Source: an uncultured Victivallales bacterium (lineage in GTDB: Bacteria; Verrucomicrobiota; Lentisphaeria; Victivallales; UBA1829). From it: a stretch of DNA of 64,000 bases. Shown piece after piece: positions 8,395 to 17,763 of this stretch. Where the stretch lies: NCBI GenBank assembly GCA_944390795.1, contig CALXRI010000014.1, positions 1 through 64,000 of the forward strand, read 5' to 3'. The notes below the pieces were generated by a model. That model did not search any database. It had not been told where the DNA came from and worked only from the letters and a program-made list of their open reading frames with translations. A program made the position numbers and the translations under genes. Each line of letters starts with the position of its first letter. Positions within the stretch are counted from its first letter, which is position 1.

Positions 8395-9684
8395 TCAGGC
8401 GCCTTCCAGCATTTGTTTCAGGTGCCGCGCATAGTCCGGGAAGGATGCGCACCGTTCCGGCAGCGCGAAGGTCGAAGCCAGCGCCACGCCGTTTCCGGCG
8501 CGCCCGTGGGAACCGCGCACGCGCCTCGCGTCCATGCTCGTCCGGAACGGATTCCACCATTCGGCGGGGAACAGTTCGCATGGATCGAAGCCGGGCTTGT
8601 TGTGAATGTCCACATGGTCGGCGTAGTCGGGTGCCTCTTCGGGGCGGTCCCACCATTGATAGGAGAAGTGATACCCTTCGGCGGCCTCCAGGATCAGTTC
8701 GCCTGCGCGGGGATGGTTCAGTTCCGGTGTCAGGCTCCGTTCGAGGACGCGCCCGATGCCGTTGGACATGCTGAAAAGCATTTTCAGCGCGTCGAGATCG
8801 CTTTTTTCCCGCACATACACGTGTGCGATCTGATGGTCGGCAAGCGCGAACGCGCGGCTTGTCACATACTGCGGATAGGTCATCTTTCCGACGTGCCGCA
8901 CGTCAAAATACGAGGAATTGCGCAGAATTCTATTCGGATAGACCGGCGTGTCGACTTCCGTGATTTCATAATCGCCGCAGAAGGTGAACTCATATCCGTT
9001 TTCCCGCGCGTTGGCGTAAAGCGCCTCGACCATCTTTTCCAGTTCGGCAAAGGCCTTTGCCGTCTGAAGGCTCTGCGGGCCATGCTTCTGCTGGGCGTAG
9101 TCAAGATGCGGCAGGTAGATCAGGATCAGGGATTCCTTCTCCGCGGCAAGGCGGCGGATCACCTCGATTCCCGCTTCCGTGATCCATGCGGAGGACTTGA
9201 TCGAGGCGAACGGCCCCCAGTAGTGCATCAGGTTGAACGAGAGGCCCGTGACTTCGCAGATCTCATGATACAGACCGGGCGGACGCGAGAGAAACTCCTG
9301 GATCATTCCTCCGTGGTGTTTGTGAACCGGTGCGGGACTCAGGAACACATCCGAATCGGTCCCCGGGCACTGCTGGAAGCAGATCTGCGCGACCTTTCCG
9401 CCGCGTTTCCGGAAACTTTCCCAGATGCGCGCCCCTCCGTAGAGCGTGGACGGCTGTTTCCAGAAGAAGGGTTCCTGCAATGCGCGGTCGAAATAGCCGC
9501 TGGCGATCATGCCGTGTTCCGAGGGCTGCGCCGCCGTCCGGAGCGTTGCCTGCACGGGGCAGGTGAGGGCGGGAAAGAGCGATTCCGCCCGTCTCGGCGA
9601 AAGTTCTTTCCAGAATGCGGCTTTTGCGCGGGATTCAAACAGCGAATATCCCGCGCCGGCCCCCAGAACGGCAACCAGTTTCAT
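8395..9684 (-). CDS. Alkaline phosphatase-superfamily protein (type I phosphodiesterase/nucleotide pyrophosphatase family)
   Basis: The 429-residue protein resembles the PF01663 family. The nucleophile region appears as FPALTCPVQATLRT (Thr about residue 41), then SEHGMIASGYFDR, the metal-ligand segment LPHLDYAQQKHGP and a late HQIAHVYVRE. The usual SDHG metal motif reads CGDYEI, so one ligand is non-canonical and the metal site may differ from textbook members. No signal peptide is visible. The start overlaps the ilvN-type stop by four bases (ATGA), so the genes are coupled although their functions look unrelated. The substrate is unknown. Confidence 0.75.
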   Translation of the reverse strand: MKLVAVLGAGAGYSLFESRAKAAFWKELSPRRAESLFPALTCPVQATLRTAAQPSEHGMIASGYFDRALQEPFFWKQPSTLYGGARIWESFRKRGGKVAQICFQQCPGTDSDVFLSPAPVHKHHGGMIQEFLSRPPGLYHEICEVTGLSFNLMHYWGPFASIKSSAWITEAGIEVIRRLAAEKESLILIYLPHLDYAQQKHGPQSLQTAKAFAELEKMVEALYANARENGYEFTFCGDYEITEVDTPVYPNRILRNSSYFDVRHVGKMTYPQYVTSRAFALADHQIAHVYVREKSDLDALKMLFSMSNGIGRVLERSLTPELNHPRAGELILEAAEGYHFSYQWWDRPEEAPDYADHVDIHNKPGFDPCELFPAEWWNPFRTSMDARRVRGSHGRAGNGVALASTFALPERCASFPDYARHLKQMLEGA

Positions 9685-10199
9685 TTCCGGTGGAATCCGG
9701 CCGTGATGCCGGAAGCGCGCGAAACCGCGGTGCTTCCGGTGCGCGCGACTTCGACGATCTTGTAGTCCGCCATCAGCGCAAGGAAATGTTCAATGGTTTC
9801 CGGCGTGCCGGAAATCGCGATGCAGAGCTCGTCCTTGTTGACATTCGGAATATAGCCGTGGAAGAGTTCCACGAGCTGCACGATCGCCACGCGCGTGAGC
9901 TGGGTGGTCTTGACCTTGATGATCGCAAGCTCCAGCTCCAGATAGTCCTCCGAGTCCAGATCCGTCACGGAGACGACGTCGACCAGCTTGTTGAGCTGTT
10001 TTTCAATCTGCTCCAGCACGTCGTCGTCGCCCTTTGTGACGATCGTCATGCGCGAAAGATTCGGATCGTGCGTGTGATTGACCGTCAGAGACTCGATGTT
10101 GTAACCGCGTCCGCTGAACAGTCCCGCGATCCGGGCAAGCGCGCCGAACTTATTTTCCACCAGCACCGAAATCGTGTGCTGTCTGATCTCCTTTTCCAT
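9681..10199 (-). CDS. ilvN: Acetolactate synthase small (regulatory) subunit
   Basis: The 172-residue protein opens with an ACT domain (HTISVLVENKFGALARIAGL, then GYNIESLTVNHT) and continues into the C-terminal domain typical of IlvN/IlvH. It binds the large subunit of acetohydroxyacid synthase and gives feedback inhibition by branched-chain amino acids. Length is normal. I prefer ATG 10199, with AAAGG 9 bases upstream, to TTG 10205. The large subunit ilvB is not in the window, so the gene is separated from its partner. The neighbours are a dehydrogenase/aldolase upstream and a phosphodiesterase downstream. Confidence 0.92.
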   Translation of the reverse strand: MEKEIRQHTISVLVENKFGALARIAGLFSGRGYNIESLTVNHTHDPNLSRMTIVTKGDDDVLEQIEKQLNKLVDVVSVTDLDSEDYLELELAIIKVKTTQLTRVAIVQLVELFHGYIPNVNKDELCIAISGTPETIEHFLALMADYKIVEVARTGSTAVSRASGITAGFHRK

Positions 10200-10229
10200 A
10201 TCCAATAACCTTTCCGTTTGAGAATCCGC

Positions 10230-12158
10230 TTACTTCAGCATGACCTGCCCGCCGGTGACGGGAATCGCCTGCCCGGTTTCATATTTCTGCTCAACGGCGT
10301 AGAGGATCGCCTTCGCGACGTCGGCGGGATAGCAGCCGCGGTTCATCGGCACTTTCGCCTCATAGAAGCGTTTCACGTCCGCGACGGTTTTGGCGCCCGG
10401 CACCTTGCCGCTGTTGAGATACTGCACGAAGAGCCCGCGCTCGGGATTGCTCCAGAGCGGCCCGTCGAAGAAGTTCCCCGGGCAGACGCTGTTGACCTTG
10501 ATGCGATCCGCGACCAGTTCCATGGCAAAGCTCTGCGTGAGGCCGATTCCGCCGAATTTTCCGCCCGCGTAGGCGCCGTTTTTGTTGCTCCCCTGCAGGC
10601 CGCTCTTGGAATTGACCTGAACGATGTCAAGCCAGTCTCCGCCGTCCGCCGTTTCCGCGGCCATGACCGCCGAGACGTGTTTGACGCAGAGGAAATAGCC
10701 GTTGTAGTTGATGTCCGTGACGAATTCCCAGTCCTTGAGGGAGAACGTCTTGACCGAACCAGCCTTGAGGACGCCCGCATTCGCGACGAAGAGATCGATT
10801 CCGCCGCATGCCTTTGTCACATCGGCGACCATTTTCTCGACAGAGGCTTCGTCGGCGATGTTGACCGCGACGGAAAACGCTTCCACCGCGGGATATTCCG
10901 CTTGAATGGTATCGGCGGCCTTGCGGGCGCCTTCGCTGTTCATGTCCGCAATGACGACCAGAGCGCCTTCGCGGGCAAGTTCTTCCGCAATGCCGTAGCC
11001 GAAGCCCTGCGCCGCGCCGGTTACGACGGCGACTTTCCCCTTGAGGCGTCCGGCCGCCGCGGGAGAGGATTTCGCCGCCTGCGCTCTGCGGTAGGATTCG
11101 ACTTCCCAGTTTTCAATGAAAAGACGGTCGCGGTCGCTGAGGTAGTGAGGACCGCCGAATGCCGCGGTGAGCTGTTTCACCAGTCCCGCATCCGCCGCGA
11201 GAGCCGCAACGGTTCCAGCTCCTTTGAGAGAGTCGCCCGCGCAGAATACCCCTTTCCCGGGAACGGCAACCACGAGCGGCTTGAAGCCGTTGGCCTTGAC
11301 ATAGGCGTCGACATCCTCTTTCTTCGGATCGGCGCTGACCATCGGAAAAGACTTCGCATAGACGATGTGATCCGGCGAAAGCGGTCCGTCCGTGACTTCG
11401 AAATTTCCCCCCCAGGTGACGAATTTGCGCTGAATCGTCTCGCCTTCGCCGTTTCCGAGAATCGTGCGGAGTTTCGGCGCGATGAGTTTCGCTTCCTCGA
11501 AATTTCCCTCGGAGCGTCTGAGTTCCGTTGCGACGCCCGCCTTGTCGTAAGCGGCTTTCAGTGCGGACATGATCGACGTGTAAATCGCATCGATTTCCGC
11601 ATCGGAGTCCGCACCGACGAACACGCCGTGGTTCTGCAGGAAAATCACTTTGGGATCGCACCCGCGCGCCTTCCGGTAGGCGGCCATCTCGTCGGCGACT
11701 TTGCGCGAGAGGGTGTAGCCGGGATCGACATAGGAGATCCAGAGCGCGTCCGGGAAGAGTTCCGCACATACCTTTTCTCCGTTTTCCGCGCAGGTCATCC
11801 CGTTGACGGCGGCCGGATGAAGATGAACGACATATCGATAGGGAATGAGTTCATGCAGGGGCGCTTCAACCGAGGGGCGTCCCGCGGAGTCCGGACAGAC
11901 CGCCGCCATCATTCGCTCTTTTGCAACGGCTTCGCGTTCCGCGACATCAGAAGGCATTTCGCACGTGAAAATTTTCTCAATCAGCGCGCGCTCCATTTTG
12001 ACAAAGTTTTCCGGTCTGATCTTCGCAAGCGCCACGCCGCTCGGCTTGACATAGAGGAATTTTTCATCTTTCACGGAGGTGTTGCCTCCGCCGGCGAGCA
12101 CATATGCCGGATCGGAACCGTACTTGACGGACAGTGCCGTGATGGTTTCCAGGGACAT
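10230..12158 (-). CDS. Bifunctional class II aldolase / short-chain dehydrogenase (RhaD-ADH type)
   Basis: The 642-residue fusion has an N-terminal class II aldolase domain (about 1-360) with GGGNTS phosphate binding, metal ligands HLHPAAVNG and QNHGVFVG, and a C-terminal short-chain dehydrogenase (about 400-642) with GAAQGFGYGIA and the active-site stretch VNSKSGLQGSNKNGAYAGGK, where Tyr-x3-Lys is AYAGGK. This is the layout of rhamnulose-1-phosphate aldolase/lactaldehyde dehydrogenase fusions: one half cleaves the sugar phosphate to DHAP and lactaldehyde and the other oxidises or reduces the aldehyde. No other rhamnose gene is nearby, so the sugar may be a different deoxy- or ketose phosphate. 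ATG 12158 has AAAGGAG 8 bases upstream. Confidence 0.85.
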   Translation of the reverse strand: MSLETITALSVKYGSDPAYVLAGGGNTSVKDEKFLYVKPSGVALAKIRPENFVKMERALIEKIFTCEMPSDVAEREAVAKERMMAAVCPDSAGRPSVEAPLHELIPYRYVVHLHPAAVNGMTCAENGEKVCAELFPDALWISYVDPGYTLSRKVADEMAAYRKARGCDPKVIFLQNHGVFVGADSDAEIDAIYTSIMSALKAAYDKAGVATELRRSEGNFEEAKLIAPKLRTILGNGEGETIQRKFVTWGGNFEVTDGPLSPDHIVYAKSFPMVSADPKKEDVDAYVKANGFKPLVVAVPGKGVFCAGDSLKGAGTVAALAADAGLVKQLTAAFGGPHYLSDRDRLFIENWEVESYRRAQAAKSSPAAAGRLKGKVAVVTGAAQGFGYGIAEELAREGALVVIADMNSEGARKAADTIQAEYPAVEAFSVAVNIADEASVEKMVADVTKACGGIDLFVANAGVLKAGSVKTFSLKDWEFVTDINYNGYFLCVKHVSAVMAAETADGGDWLDIVQVNSKSGLQGSNKNGAYAGGKFGGIGLTQSFAMELVADRIKVNSVCPGNFFDGPLWSNPERGLFVQYLNSGKVPGAKTVADVKRFYEAKVPMNRGCYPADVAKAILYAVEQKYETGQAIPVTGGQVMLK

Positions 12159-12347
12159 GATTCCAGACTCCTTTCCTTGTTTGCATTTCCTGAGGTAAAA
12201 TAGCCTGAAAAAGACTGATTTCAAGCGGGGAAGCCGCCCGTGCAGTAAAAAAGAGCGTCTCCGCGGCGTTTCCTGGCGGGCCGTGTTCTTTTCTCAAGCC
12301 TTTCCCTTCCGGAATTTCCGTGATCCGGCACAGGCATGGAAAAGTTT

Positions 12348-13424
12348 TCACTGGTCGAAGCCGCTCTCCAGAATGCTTTCCATCGTTGCCGCATAACGGA
12401 TGATGCTGGTCCCGTCCGCATGTCGTTCCCAGGACAGCGGGACGCGGGGATACTGCTGGCGCAGCAGCTGCGCTTTGAAAGAGTCCATCCAGATTTTTTC
12501 CGCCTCTTCTTCGGAAACTTCCTCCGCAATGGAATTGGAGTCATCGGGCAGCGGGCGTTCCGCATGCCAGATCGTATTGCGCACATAGGTCACATCTTCA
12601 CCGTTCCGGATGATACGGCACAGGGGACCGGAATCATCAAGAATCACCTTGTCGGAGTTTTCCGGCCAGTAGTTCTCCTCAATGTCGGTTTCCTCCTTGT
12701 CGATGGCGTCATGCCAGAGGTCGGAGGCATCCAGAGAGTCCTCCGCGATGCCGGATTCCAGAATGGCGATTGTGGCCGAGTCGGAGGATATTTCCCCGCG
12801 CATTTCAACAAACGGTTTGAGCAGATCGATTTTCTCCTGGCGGGAAAGCCCTTCGGACTGTTTTTCCGCGCCTTCCGGATTGATGACGAACATTTCCGAA
12901 CCGTTGTTTCTGACAAGAATGTTCTCCAGCGTCAGCGCCGACTGCGCAATGGAATTTTTCGCATACAGCCCGATCAGATCCGACAGATTCGACAGAAACT
13001 CCCGCCGCAGCGCACCGTTGTGGGGGGCGATGCGGAACCAGTATTCCAGCGCATTCACCGTATCGGGAATCTCCACGGAAAGAATCATGGACTCCGTGCC
13101 GGATTTTCCCCAGCCGGGATATTCCGCGCAGGGGATTCCCGCATTTTTCAGAACTTCCGCGGATTCATAGAGATCCCGCGCGTGCGAGGAGAACCAGGCA
13201 ATCAGATGTTCGCGAATGCTGTTCGGCGTCTCGTGCTTGACATAGTAGGATCTCTTCTGAGAGTCCTGCACCTTGAAGAGTCTGGCGCTTTCCGTCGTTC
13301 TGACAGCGTATTTTTCCTCGACTTCAGGGTAGATGTTGAACCAGGGGACCAGACGCGACTCGTCGTCGATGCACCATTCCCATTCCCCGAAAGTGACAGT
13401 GTTGTCTTTCATAAGCGGCTTCAT
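12348..13424 (-). CDS. Kinase-like protein, probably a degenerate Kdo/WaaP-type fold
   Basis: The 358-residue cytoplasmic protein has a weak match to lipopolysaccharide core/Kdo kinases. An N-lobe-like segment with YYVKHETPNSIREH could hold the ATP-binding Lys, and SALTLENILVRNNG aligns with the catalytic loop H-D-L-H-x2-N-I. The catalytic Asp is absent there, and the metal-binding Asp segment reads FVINPEG, so a pseudokinase is likely. The C-terminal 130 residues are strongly acidic. It has no clear Shine-Dalgarno sequence at ATG 13424; ATG 13412 is an alternative. It is upstream of the aldolase fusion and downstream of an ABC ATPase, with gaps of 85-190 bases. Function is not known. Confidence 0.55.
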   Translation of the reverse strand: MKPLMKDNTVTFGEWEWCIDDESRLVPWFNIYPEVEEKYAVRTTESARLFKVQDSQKRSYYVKHETPNSIREHLIAWFSSHARDLYESAEVLKNAGIPCAEYPGWGKSGTESMILSVEIPDTVNALEYWFRIAPHNGALRREFLSNLSDLIGLYAKNSIAQSALTLENILVRNNGSEMFVINPEGAEKQSEGLSRQEKIDLLKPFVEMRGEISSDSATIAILESGIAEDSLDASDLWHDAIDKEETDIEENYWPENSDKVILDDSGPLCRIIRNGEDVTYVRNTIWHAERPLPDDSNSIAEEVSEEEAEKIWMDSFKAQLLRQQYPRVPLSWERHADGTSIIRYAATMESILESGFDQ

Positions 13425-13509
13425 TGCGCAAAGACAGTGAAGCGAGAGATCCTTGCTTTTGCCCTTGCCGCTTCATTGGAAACGCATGAGCGGCAAAGAG
13501 CTTTGGTTG

Positions 13510-14625
13510 TTATACCAGAATGTTGGTTGAGACGGGATCGAACAGATGCGCGTTGGACACCAGCAGCGGCAGCGACAGGGTTTCCCCCACTTTCGTCTGC
13601 ATGTGCGCATCCACCCGTGCGATGCAGGATACTCCGTTGTCGGTTGCGGCATCCAGATAAAGATAGGTTTCAGCTCCCATGGGCTCCATCACTTCGATCT
13701 TCGCCCGGATATGCTGGGCTTTGCCTTCCAGTTCCGCGCGTTCCGAGCCGATATCCTCGGGACGGATGCCGAAAAGGACTTCCTTCTCAAGGAATTTTTC
13801 CGCCGCACCGGTCCATGTTTCGGGAAGCAGGAGAGACATGTTTTCGTTTTTGAAGAGGAGCTTCTCCTCTTCCTTGGCAATCGTTCCGCGGAAGATGTTC
13901 ATCGGCGGAGTGCCGATGAATCCTGCCACAAAGGTGTTTGCCGGATGATCGTAAATGTTCAGCGGCGTATCCACCTGCTGGATCAGTCCGTCCTTCATGA
14001 CGCAGATCCGGTCGCCCATCGTCATCGCTTCGATCTGGTCATGCGTCACGTAAATCATTGTGGTTTCCAGGCGTGTATGAAGCTTGCTGATTTCCGTGCG
14101 CATCTGCACGCGCATTTTCGCGTCAAGATTGGAAAGCGGTTCGTCAAACAGGAAGACTTCAGGTTTCCGGACAATGGCGCGCCCCACCGCGACACGCTGT
14201 CTCTGCCCGCCGGAAAGCGCCTTGGGCTTGCGGTCAAGGTAACTTTCGATTCCGAGAATTTCCGCCGCCGCTCTCACACGTTTGTCAATGTCCGCCTTCG
14301 GGAATTTTCTGAGGCGCAGTCCGAAAGCCATGTTTTCATAAACGGTTTTATGGGGATACAGCGCATAGTTCTGGAACACCATTGCAATATCCCGGTCTTT
14401 CGGCGGGACATTGTTCACAACACGGTCCCCGATGGAGATCGTCCCAGAACTGATTTCCTCAAGCCCCGCGATCATGCGCAGCGTTGTGGACTTCCCACAC
14501 CCGGAAGGTCCCACAAGCACCATGAATTCACGGTCCTTGATTGTAAGGTTCACGTGGTTCACGGCAAGAGTCGTGCCTCCGCCGTCGTAAACCTTGCAGA
14601 CATCTTTCAGTACTACACCAGCCAT
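13510..14625 (-). CDS. ugpC: Sugar ABC transporter ATP-binding protein, UgpC/MalK/MsmX type
   Basis: The 371-residue ATPase has Walker [10 protein letters not shown] (about residue 40), Q-loop [10 protein letters not shown], signature LSGGQRQR, Walker [13 protein letters not shown] and switch His VTHDQIEAM, then a TOBE-type C-terminal domain ending near 371. This is the MalK/UgpC/MsmX group that energises several carbohydrate importers. No permease or binding protein is adjacent, so it may serve several transporters encoded elsewhere, as MsmX does in Bacillus. The start is preceded by a perfect AGGAGG. It is transcribed away from the IclR operon across an AT-rich gap. Confidence 0.92.
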   Translation of the reverse strand: MAGVVLKDVCKVYDGGGTTLAVNHVNLTIKDREFMVLVGPSGCGKSTTLRMIAGLEEISSGTISIGDRVVNNVPPKDRDIAMVFQNYALYPHKTVYENMAFGLRLRKFPKADIDKRVRAAAEILGIESYLDRKPKALSGGQRQRVAVGRAIVRKPEVFLFDEPLSNLDAKMRVQMRTEISKLHTRLETTMIYVTHDQIEAMTMGDRICVMKDGLIQQVDTPLNIYDHPANTFVAGFIGTPPMNIFRGTIAKEEEKLLFKNENMSLLLPETWTGAAEKFLEKEVLFGIRPEDIGSERAELEGKAQHIRAKIEVMEPMGAETYLYLDAATDNGVSCIARVDAHMQTKVGETLSLPLLVSNAHLFDPVSTNILV

Positions 14626-14984
14626 TTAGTCCTCCTAAAGATTTTTCACGAGTTTTGTGATACACAACAATAACAGCACATCCTCGTTTTTCAAGTCGGA
14701 TCAATTAAAAAATTAAACTATTATTGATTTTTGCCATATAAACTCTTTTCATTTCGGCGGTTCTGAACAGTGCGTTCCGAACGTCTTTCCAGCCCGTCCG
14801 GGGCTTCCGGATTCCATGCCGGCAGACGGGATCAGGTTCATCCCGCGGAATTGCGTTTTTTTCGTTTTATATTATAAAATACACGATCCGGATTTTATTG
14901 TTTTTTTCAGCCGTTGCGTGATTGCGGAATTGAAATCGGCCGGAATCGGTTTACTCTTTAAGAGAGAACAAGGCGGAGACGGTC
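14626..14984. promoter_or_regulatory. AT-rich divergent promoter region between ugpC and the IclR operon
   Basis: This 359-base gap holds no gene. On the plus strand, TTGCGT (14851-14856) and TATAAA (14873-14878) with a 16-base gap form a candidate promoter for the IclR operon, about 100 bases before its ATG. For ugpC the minus strand offers only a weak TTGAAA/TATTGT pair near 14670-14700. No clear palindromic operator was found. Confidence 0.4.
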
Positions 14985-15755
14985 ATGATTCAGGTTATTG
15001 AACGGGCATTCAGCATTCTGGAACATCTGCGGAACAACCATGTTCTGAGCCTGGGCGTCCTGGCGAAACGCTCCGGCGTCAACAAAAGCACTCTCTGCAA
15101 CATCCTGCGGACAATGTCCGACCTCGGATATATCGAAAACGACGGGCGCGGCAATTACCGGATCAGTGAGAAATTCAAGCAGCTTGCGCAGCCTCTCCCC
15201 GAAGAGGAGCTGCTGCGGAGTCAGTGCATGCATTTCTGCAAGGCGCTGGCGGAGGAAACACGCGAATCCGGCGTGATTGCCACGCTTCGCAACCGGAAGC
15301 TTTCGGTTCTTGCGCAGTCACAGTATCCCCGGAGTCTCATGATCAGCATGACGGTCTATGAGAATCTTTCTTTATACCACAGTGTGTCGGGACGCATCAT
15401 TCTGGCTTTCCTGAAACCCTCTGAACTGGATGAAATCATTGATCTCCACGGTTGTCCCGGAGCGGAATGGGACGGCATTGAAACCCATGCCGCCCTGGAG
15501 GCTGCCTGCCGCCAGCTCCGCGAAACGCAATTGTCAATCATGGTGAATCGCGCGGACGGGATCAAGGCGTTTGCCATGCCGGTGTTCGACGCGAAACACA
15601 GAATCTGCGGCGCGGCCGGCCTGACTGTCCCGCTGTTCCGTCTGGAGGAGAGGAAGGAGCCGGAAATTCTCAAGGTCCTGCGCGAGTGTGTGACGAAACT
15701 GTCTTTCGCGAATATTAATTTAAACCTTACAAACAAAACATGGAGGCTTCTCTGA
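14985..15755 (+). CDS. IclR-family transcriptional regulator
   Basis: The 256-residue protein has an N-terminal winged helix-turn-helix (IERAFSILEHLRN..., then LAKRSGVNKSTLCNILRTM) and an IclR effector domain from about residue 75 with PRSLMISMTVYENLSLYHS and late VNRADGIKAFAMPVFD. It most likely controls the aldolase and dehydrogenase genes that follow, whose aldolase starts two bases after its stop. The effector would be an aldonate- or keto-acid-type sugar acid by analogy with KdgR-like IclR proteins. The ATG has GGCGGAG upstream. Confidence 0.88.
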   Translation: MIQVIERAFSILEHLRNNHVLSLGVLAKRSGVNKSTLCNILRTMSDLGYIENDGRGNYRISEKFKQLAQPLPEEELLRSQCMHFCKALAEETRESGVIATLRNRKLSVLAQSQYPRSLMISMTVYENLSLYHSVSGRIILAFLKPSELDEIIDLHGCPGAEWDGIETHAALEAACRQLRETQLSIMVNRADGIKAFAMPVFDAKHRICGAAGLTVPLFRLEERKEPEILKVLRECVTKLSFANINLNLTNKTWRLL

Positions 15756-15756
15756 A

Positions 15757-16512
15757 ATGGACATCAACAACCTGGAAAAATTCAAAGCGAAAATGGCGTC
15801 CGGAAGGATGTGCGTCGGGACGGTCATCACTCTTTCGGATCCCGCGGTCAGCGAACTTGCCGGCGACGCCGGGATGGACTTCACCTGGATCGACGCGGAG
15901 CACGGCCCCCATACCATTGAATCGGTCATGGGGCATATCATGGCCCTGCGCGGAACCGACTGCGCCCCGCTTGTCCGTGTCGCCTGGAACGATCCCGTCA
16001 TTCTGAAGCCTGTCCTTGATCTTGCGCCCGCCGGCGTCATCATTCCGATGGTCTGCACGGCGGAGGAAGCAAGACGCGCGGTCGCGGCATGCAAATATCC
16101 CCCTGCCGGAATCCGCGGATGCGGCGTCCGGCGCGGCATGAAATACGGTGCGACGCCGTTTGCCGACTATCTGAAGACTTCGGAAAGCGAGCCGATGGTC
16201 ATCATCCAGATCGAACATATCGACGCGGTGCGGAATCTCGACGAGATCCTGAAGGTGCCCGGAATTGACAGCATCTGCGTCGGTCCGTGCGATCTTTCCG
16301 CATCCATGGGCCTTCTGCACGACAGCAACTGCGAAGAGGTCAACAAGGTGGTCGACGAAATCTGCGCCAAGACGAAAAAGGCCGGACTTCTTCTCGGAAC
16401 GGCCTCCGGCGGACCGCGCTGGAAGGCGCGCGGAACGAACTGGATCGCGCTCGCCTCCGACTGTGGGAGCATGTTCGCGCAATATCGCAGGATCCTGGAG
16501 GAAAACAAATGA
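15757..16512 (+). CDS. HpcH/HpaI-family 2-keto-3-deoxy acid aldolase
   Basis: The 251-residue TIM-barrel protein shows the family's active-site pieces: WIDAEHGPH (base His), LVRVAWND (Arg for the keto acid), VIIQIEHIDA (metal Glu) and GPCDLSASMG (metal Asp). Members cleave 2-keto-3-deoxy sugar acids to pyruvate and an aldehyde with a divalent metal. GGAGG lies 10 bases upstream of the start. It is in an operon with an IclR regulator before and a 2-hydroxyacid dehydrogenase after, with ATGA overlap, so a sugar-acid catabolic route is likely. The exact substrate cannot be read from the sequence. Confidence 0.87.
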   Translation: MDINNLEKFKAKMASGRMCVGTVITLSDPAVSELAGDAGMDFTWIDAEHGPHTIESVMGHIMALRGTDCAPLVRVAWNDPVILKPVLDLAPAGVIIPMVCTAEEARRAVAACKYPPAGIRGCGVRRGMKYGATPFADYLKTSESEPMVIIQIEHIDAVRNLDEILKVPGIDSICVGPCDLSASMGLLHDSNCEEVNKVVDEICAKTKKAGLLLGTASGGPRWKARGTNWIALASDCGSMFAQYRRILEENK

Positions 16513-17420
16513 AGACTGCCATGATAACGGCGGATGAGAACGGAATTCCCGCTGAAACCCTGTCCGCCATCCGCGAGGCGGGGATTGAAATTTCCTGCCG
16601 GAAATGCATGACGGAAGAGGAACTGGTATCCTTTGCCGCGGATGCGGACGTGCTCTGGATGTTCGGACCGAATCTCGCCCTGACTCCCGGGGCTCTGGAG
16701 CGTCTCCCGAAATGCAAGGCGCTTTTCCGGAGCGGAAGCGGCGTGGACGCCCTTCCGCTTGCGAAGGCCGCGGAACTCGGCATCTCCGTGCACAATACGC
16801 CGGAATCGATTGCCGAATCCGTCGCCGAGCACGCGGTCTCCCTGCTGTTCGCCATGGCGCACACCGTGGTGGAGGGCGACAGAAACGTCCGGCGCGGCAA
16901 ATGGTTCGACGGCTTGAACTTCACGCGCTGGCATCTGACCGGCAGAACGCTCGGTCTGGTCGGATACGGACGGATTGCGCGGCATGTCGAGCGGATGGTC
17001 GCCGGTTTCCGGATGAAGGTGATCCATTTCGATCCCTTCGTGCCGGATTCCACTCCGCTGCGGGAGCTGCTTGCGGCGTCCGATTTTGTCTCCCTGCACT
17101 GTCCGCTCACTCCGGAGACCCGGCATCTGATCGGGGAAGCGGAATTCAAGCTGATGAAACGGAATGCGATTCTGGTCAACACCTCGCGCGGTCCCGTGGT
17201 GGACGAGAAGGCGCTGATCGACGCATTGAAGAACGGGATCATCGGCGGAGCGGCGCTTGACGTCACCGATCCGGAGCCTCCGGAAAAGGACAATCCGCTG
17301 CTGCAGATGGAGAACGTCATTGTCACGCCGCACATTGCGGCGTTTTCCGCGGATTTCCAGAAAAATTTCTGGCGCTGTTCCGTGGAGAAGCTGAAATCGC
17401 TGAGTCAGACGATTCCGTAA
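16509..17420 (+). CDS. D-isomer-specific 2-hydroxyacid dehydrogenase
   Basis: The 303-residue protein has an N-terminal substrate domain and an internal NAD domain (about 95-285) with GLVGYGRIARHVERM. Catalytic residues are visible: Arg in NTSRGPVVDEKAL, Glu in DVTDPEPPEKDNP, and His in VIVTPHIAAFS. It would interconvert a 2-keto acid and a D-2-hydroxy acid with NAD(P)H. ATG 16509 overlaps the aldolase stop by four bases, so the two enzymes are translationally coupled. It may handle the keto acid or semialdehyde released by the aldolase; that link is inferred. Confidence 0.87.
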   Translation: MKTAMITADENGIPAETLSAIREAGIEISCRKCMTEEELVSFAADADVLWMFGPNLALTPGALERLPKCKALFRSGSGVDALPLAKAAELGISVHNTPESIAESVAEHAVSLLFAMAHTVVEGDRNVRRGKWFDGLNFTRWHLTGRTLGLVGYGRIARHVERMVAGFRMKVIHFDPFVPDSTPLRELLAASDFVSLHCPLTPETRHLIGEAEFKLMKRNAILVNTSRGPVVDEKALIDALKNGIIGGAALDVTDPEPPEKDNPLLQMENVIVTPHIAAFSADFQKNFWRCSVEKLKSLSQTIP

Positions 17421-17429
17421 AGGAGTTGC

Positions 17430-17535
17430 CCGGGGAGCCCGGATGACCGCTTCCGGCATGTCGCGCCGGGCTTCCCGATGATTCTTTTCTCCTGGAGGAC
17501 CGGGAGGGAGGTTTCCCGGTCTTTTGTCTTCTTTC
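17430..17535 (+). terminator. Double hairpin terminator after the IclR operon
   Basis: A 12-bp stem with one G-T pair joins 17431-17442 to 17466-17477. A second stem (GACCGGGA at 17498-17505 with TCCCGGTC at 17514-17521) runs into TTTTGTCTTCTTT. The second is a standard Rho-independent terminator. The rest of the 17421-17763 gap (343 bases) contains no gene; I could not place a promoter for the SNF2 gene with confidence. Confidence 0.8.
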
Positions 17536-17763
17536 CGAACACGGATGTCTTGCCGCCGTTCCGCCCCTGTTTCTCTGAAAGCCGACTCCGTCCCGTTCTG
17601 CACTGCAGGAGAGCGGCGGGGAAAGGGGGGCGGAAGGGAGCGGATCTGTTCCGTGGAAATATTTTTTCTGTATTTTTTGGCCAATCCCCCTTTTCCCGCT
17701 TTATTTCTTCCTGAAATGTGCTAGATTGCCGATTCGACGTATGTTTTTTGTTGATTCACAGCG

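Noticed and set aside
10230-12158. A firm rhamnose-pathway assignment for the aldolase/dehydrogenase fusion
   Set aside because: No rhaA, rhaB or rhamnose regulator is nearby; the fusion occurs with other sugars.
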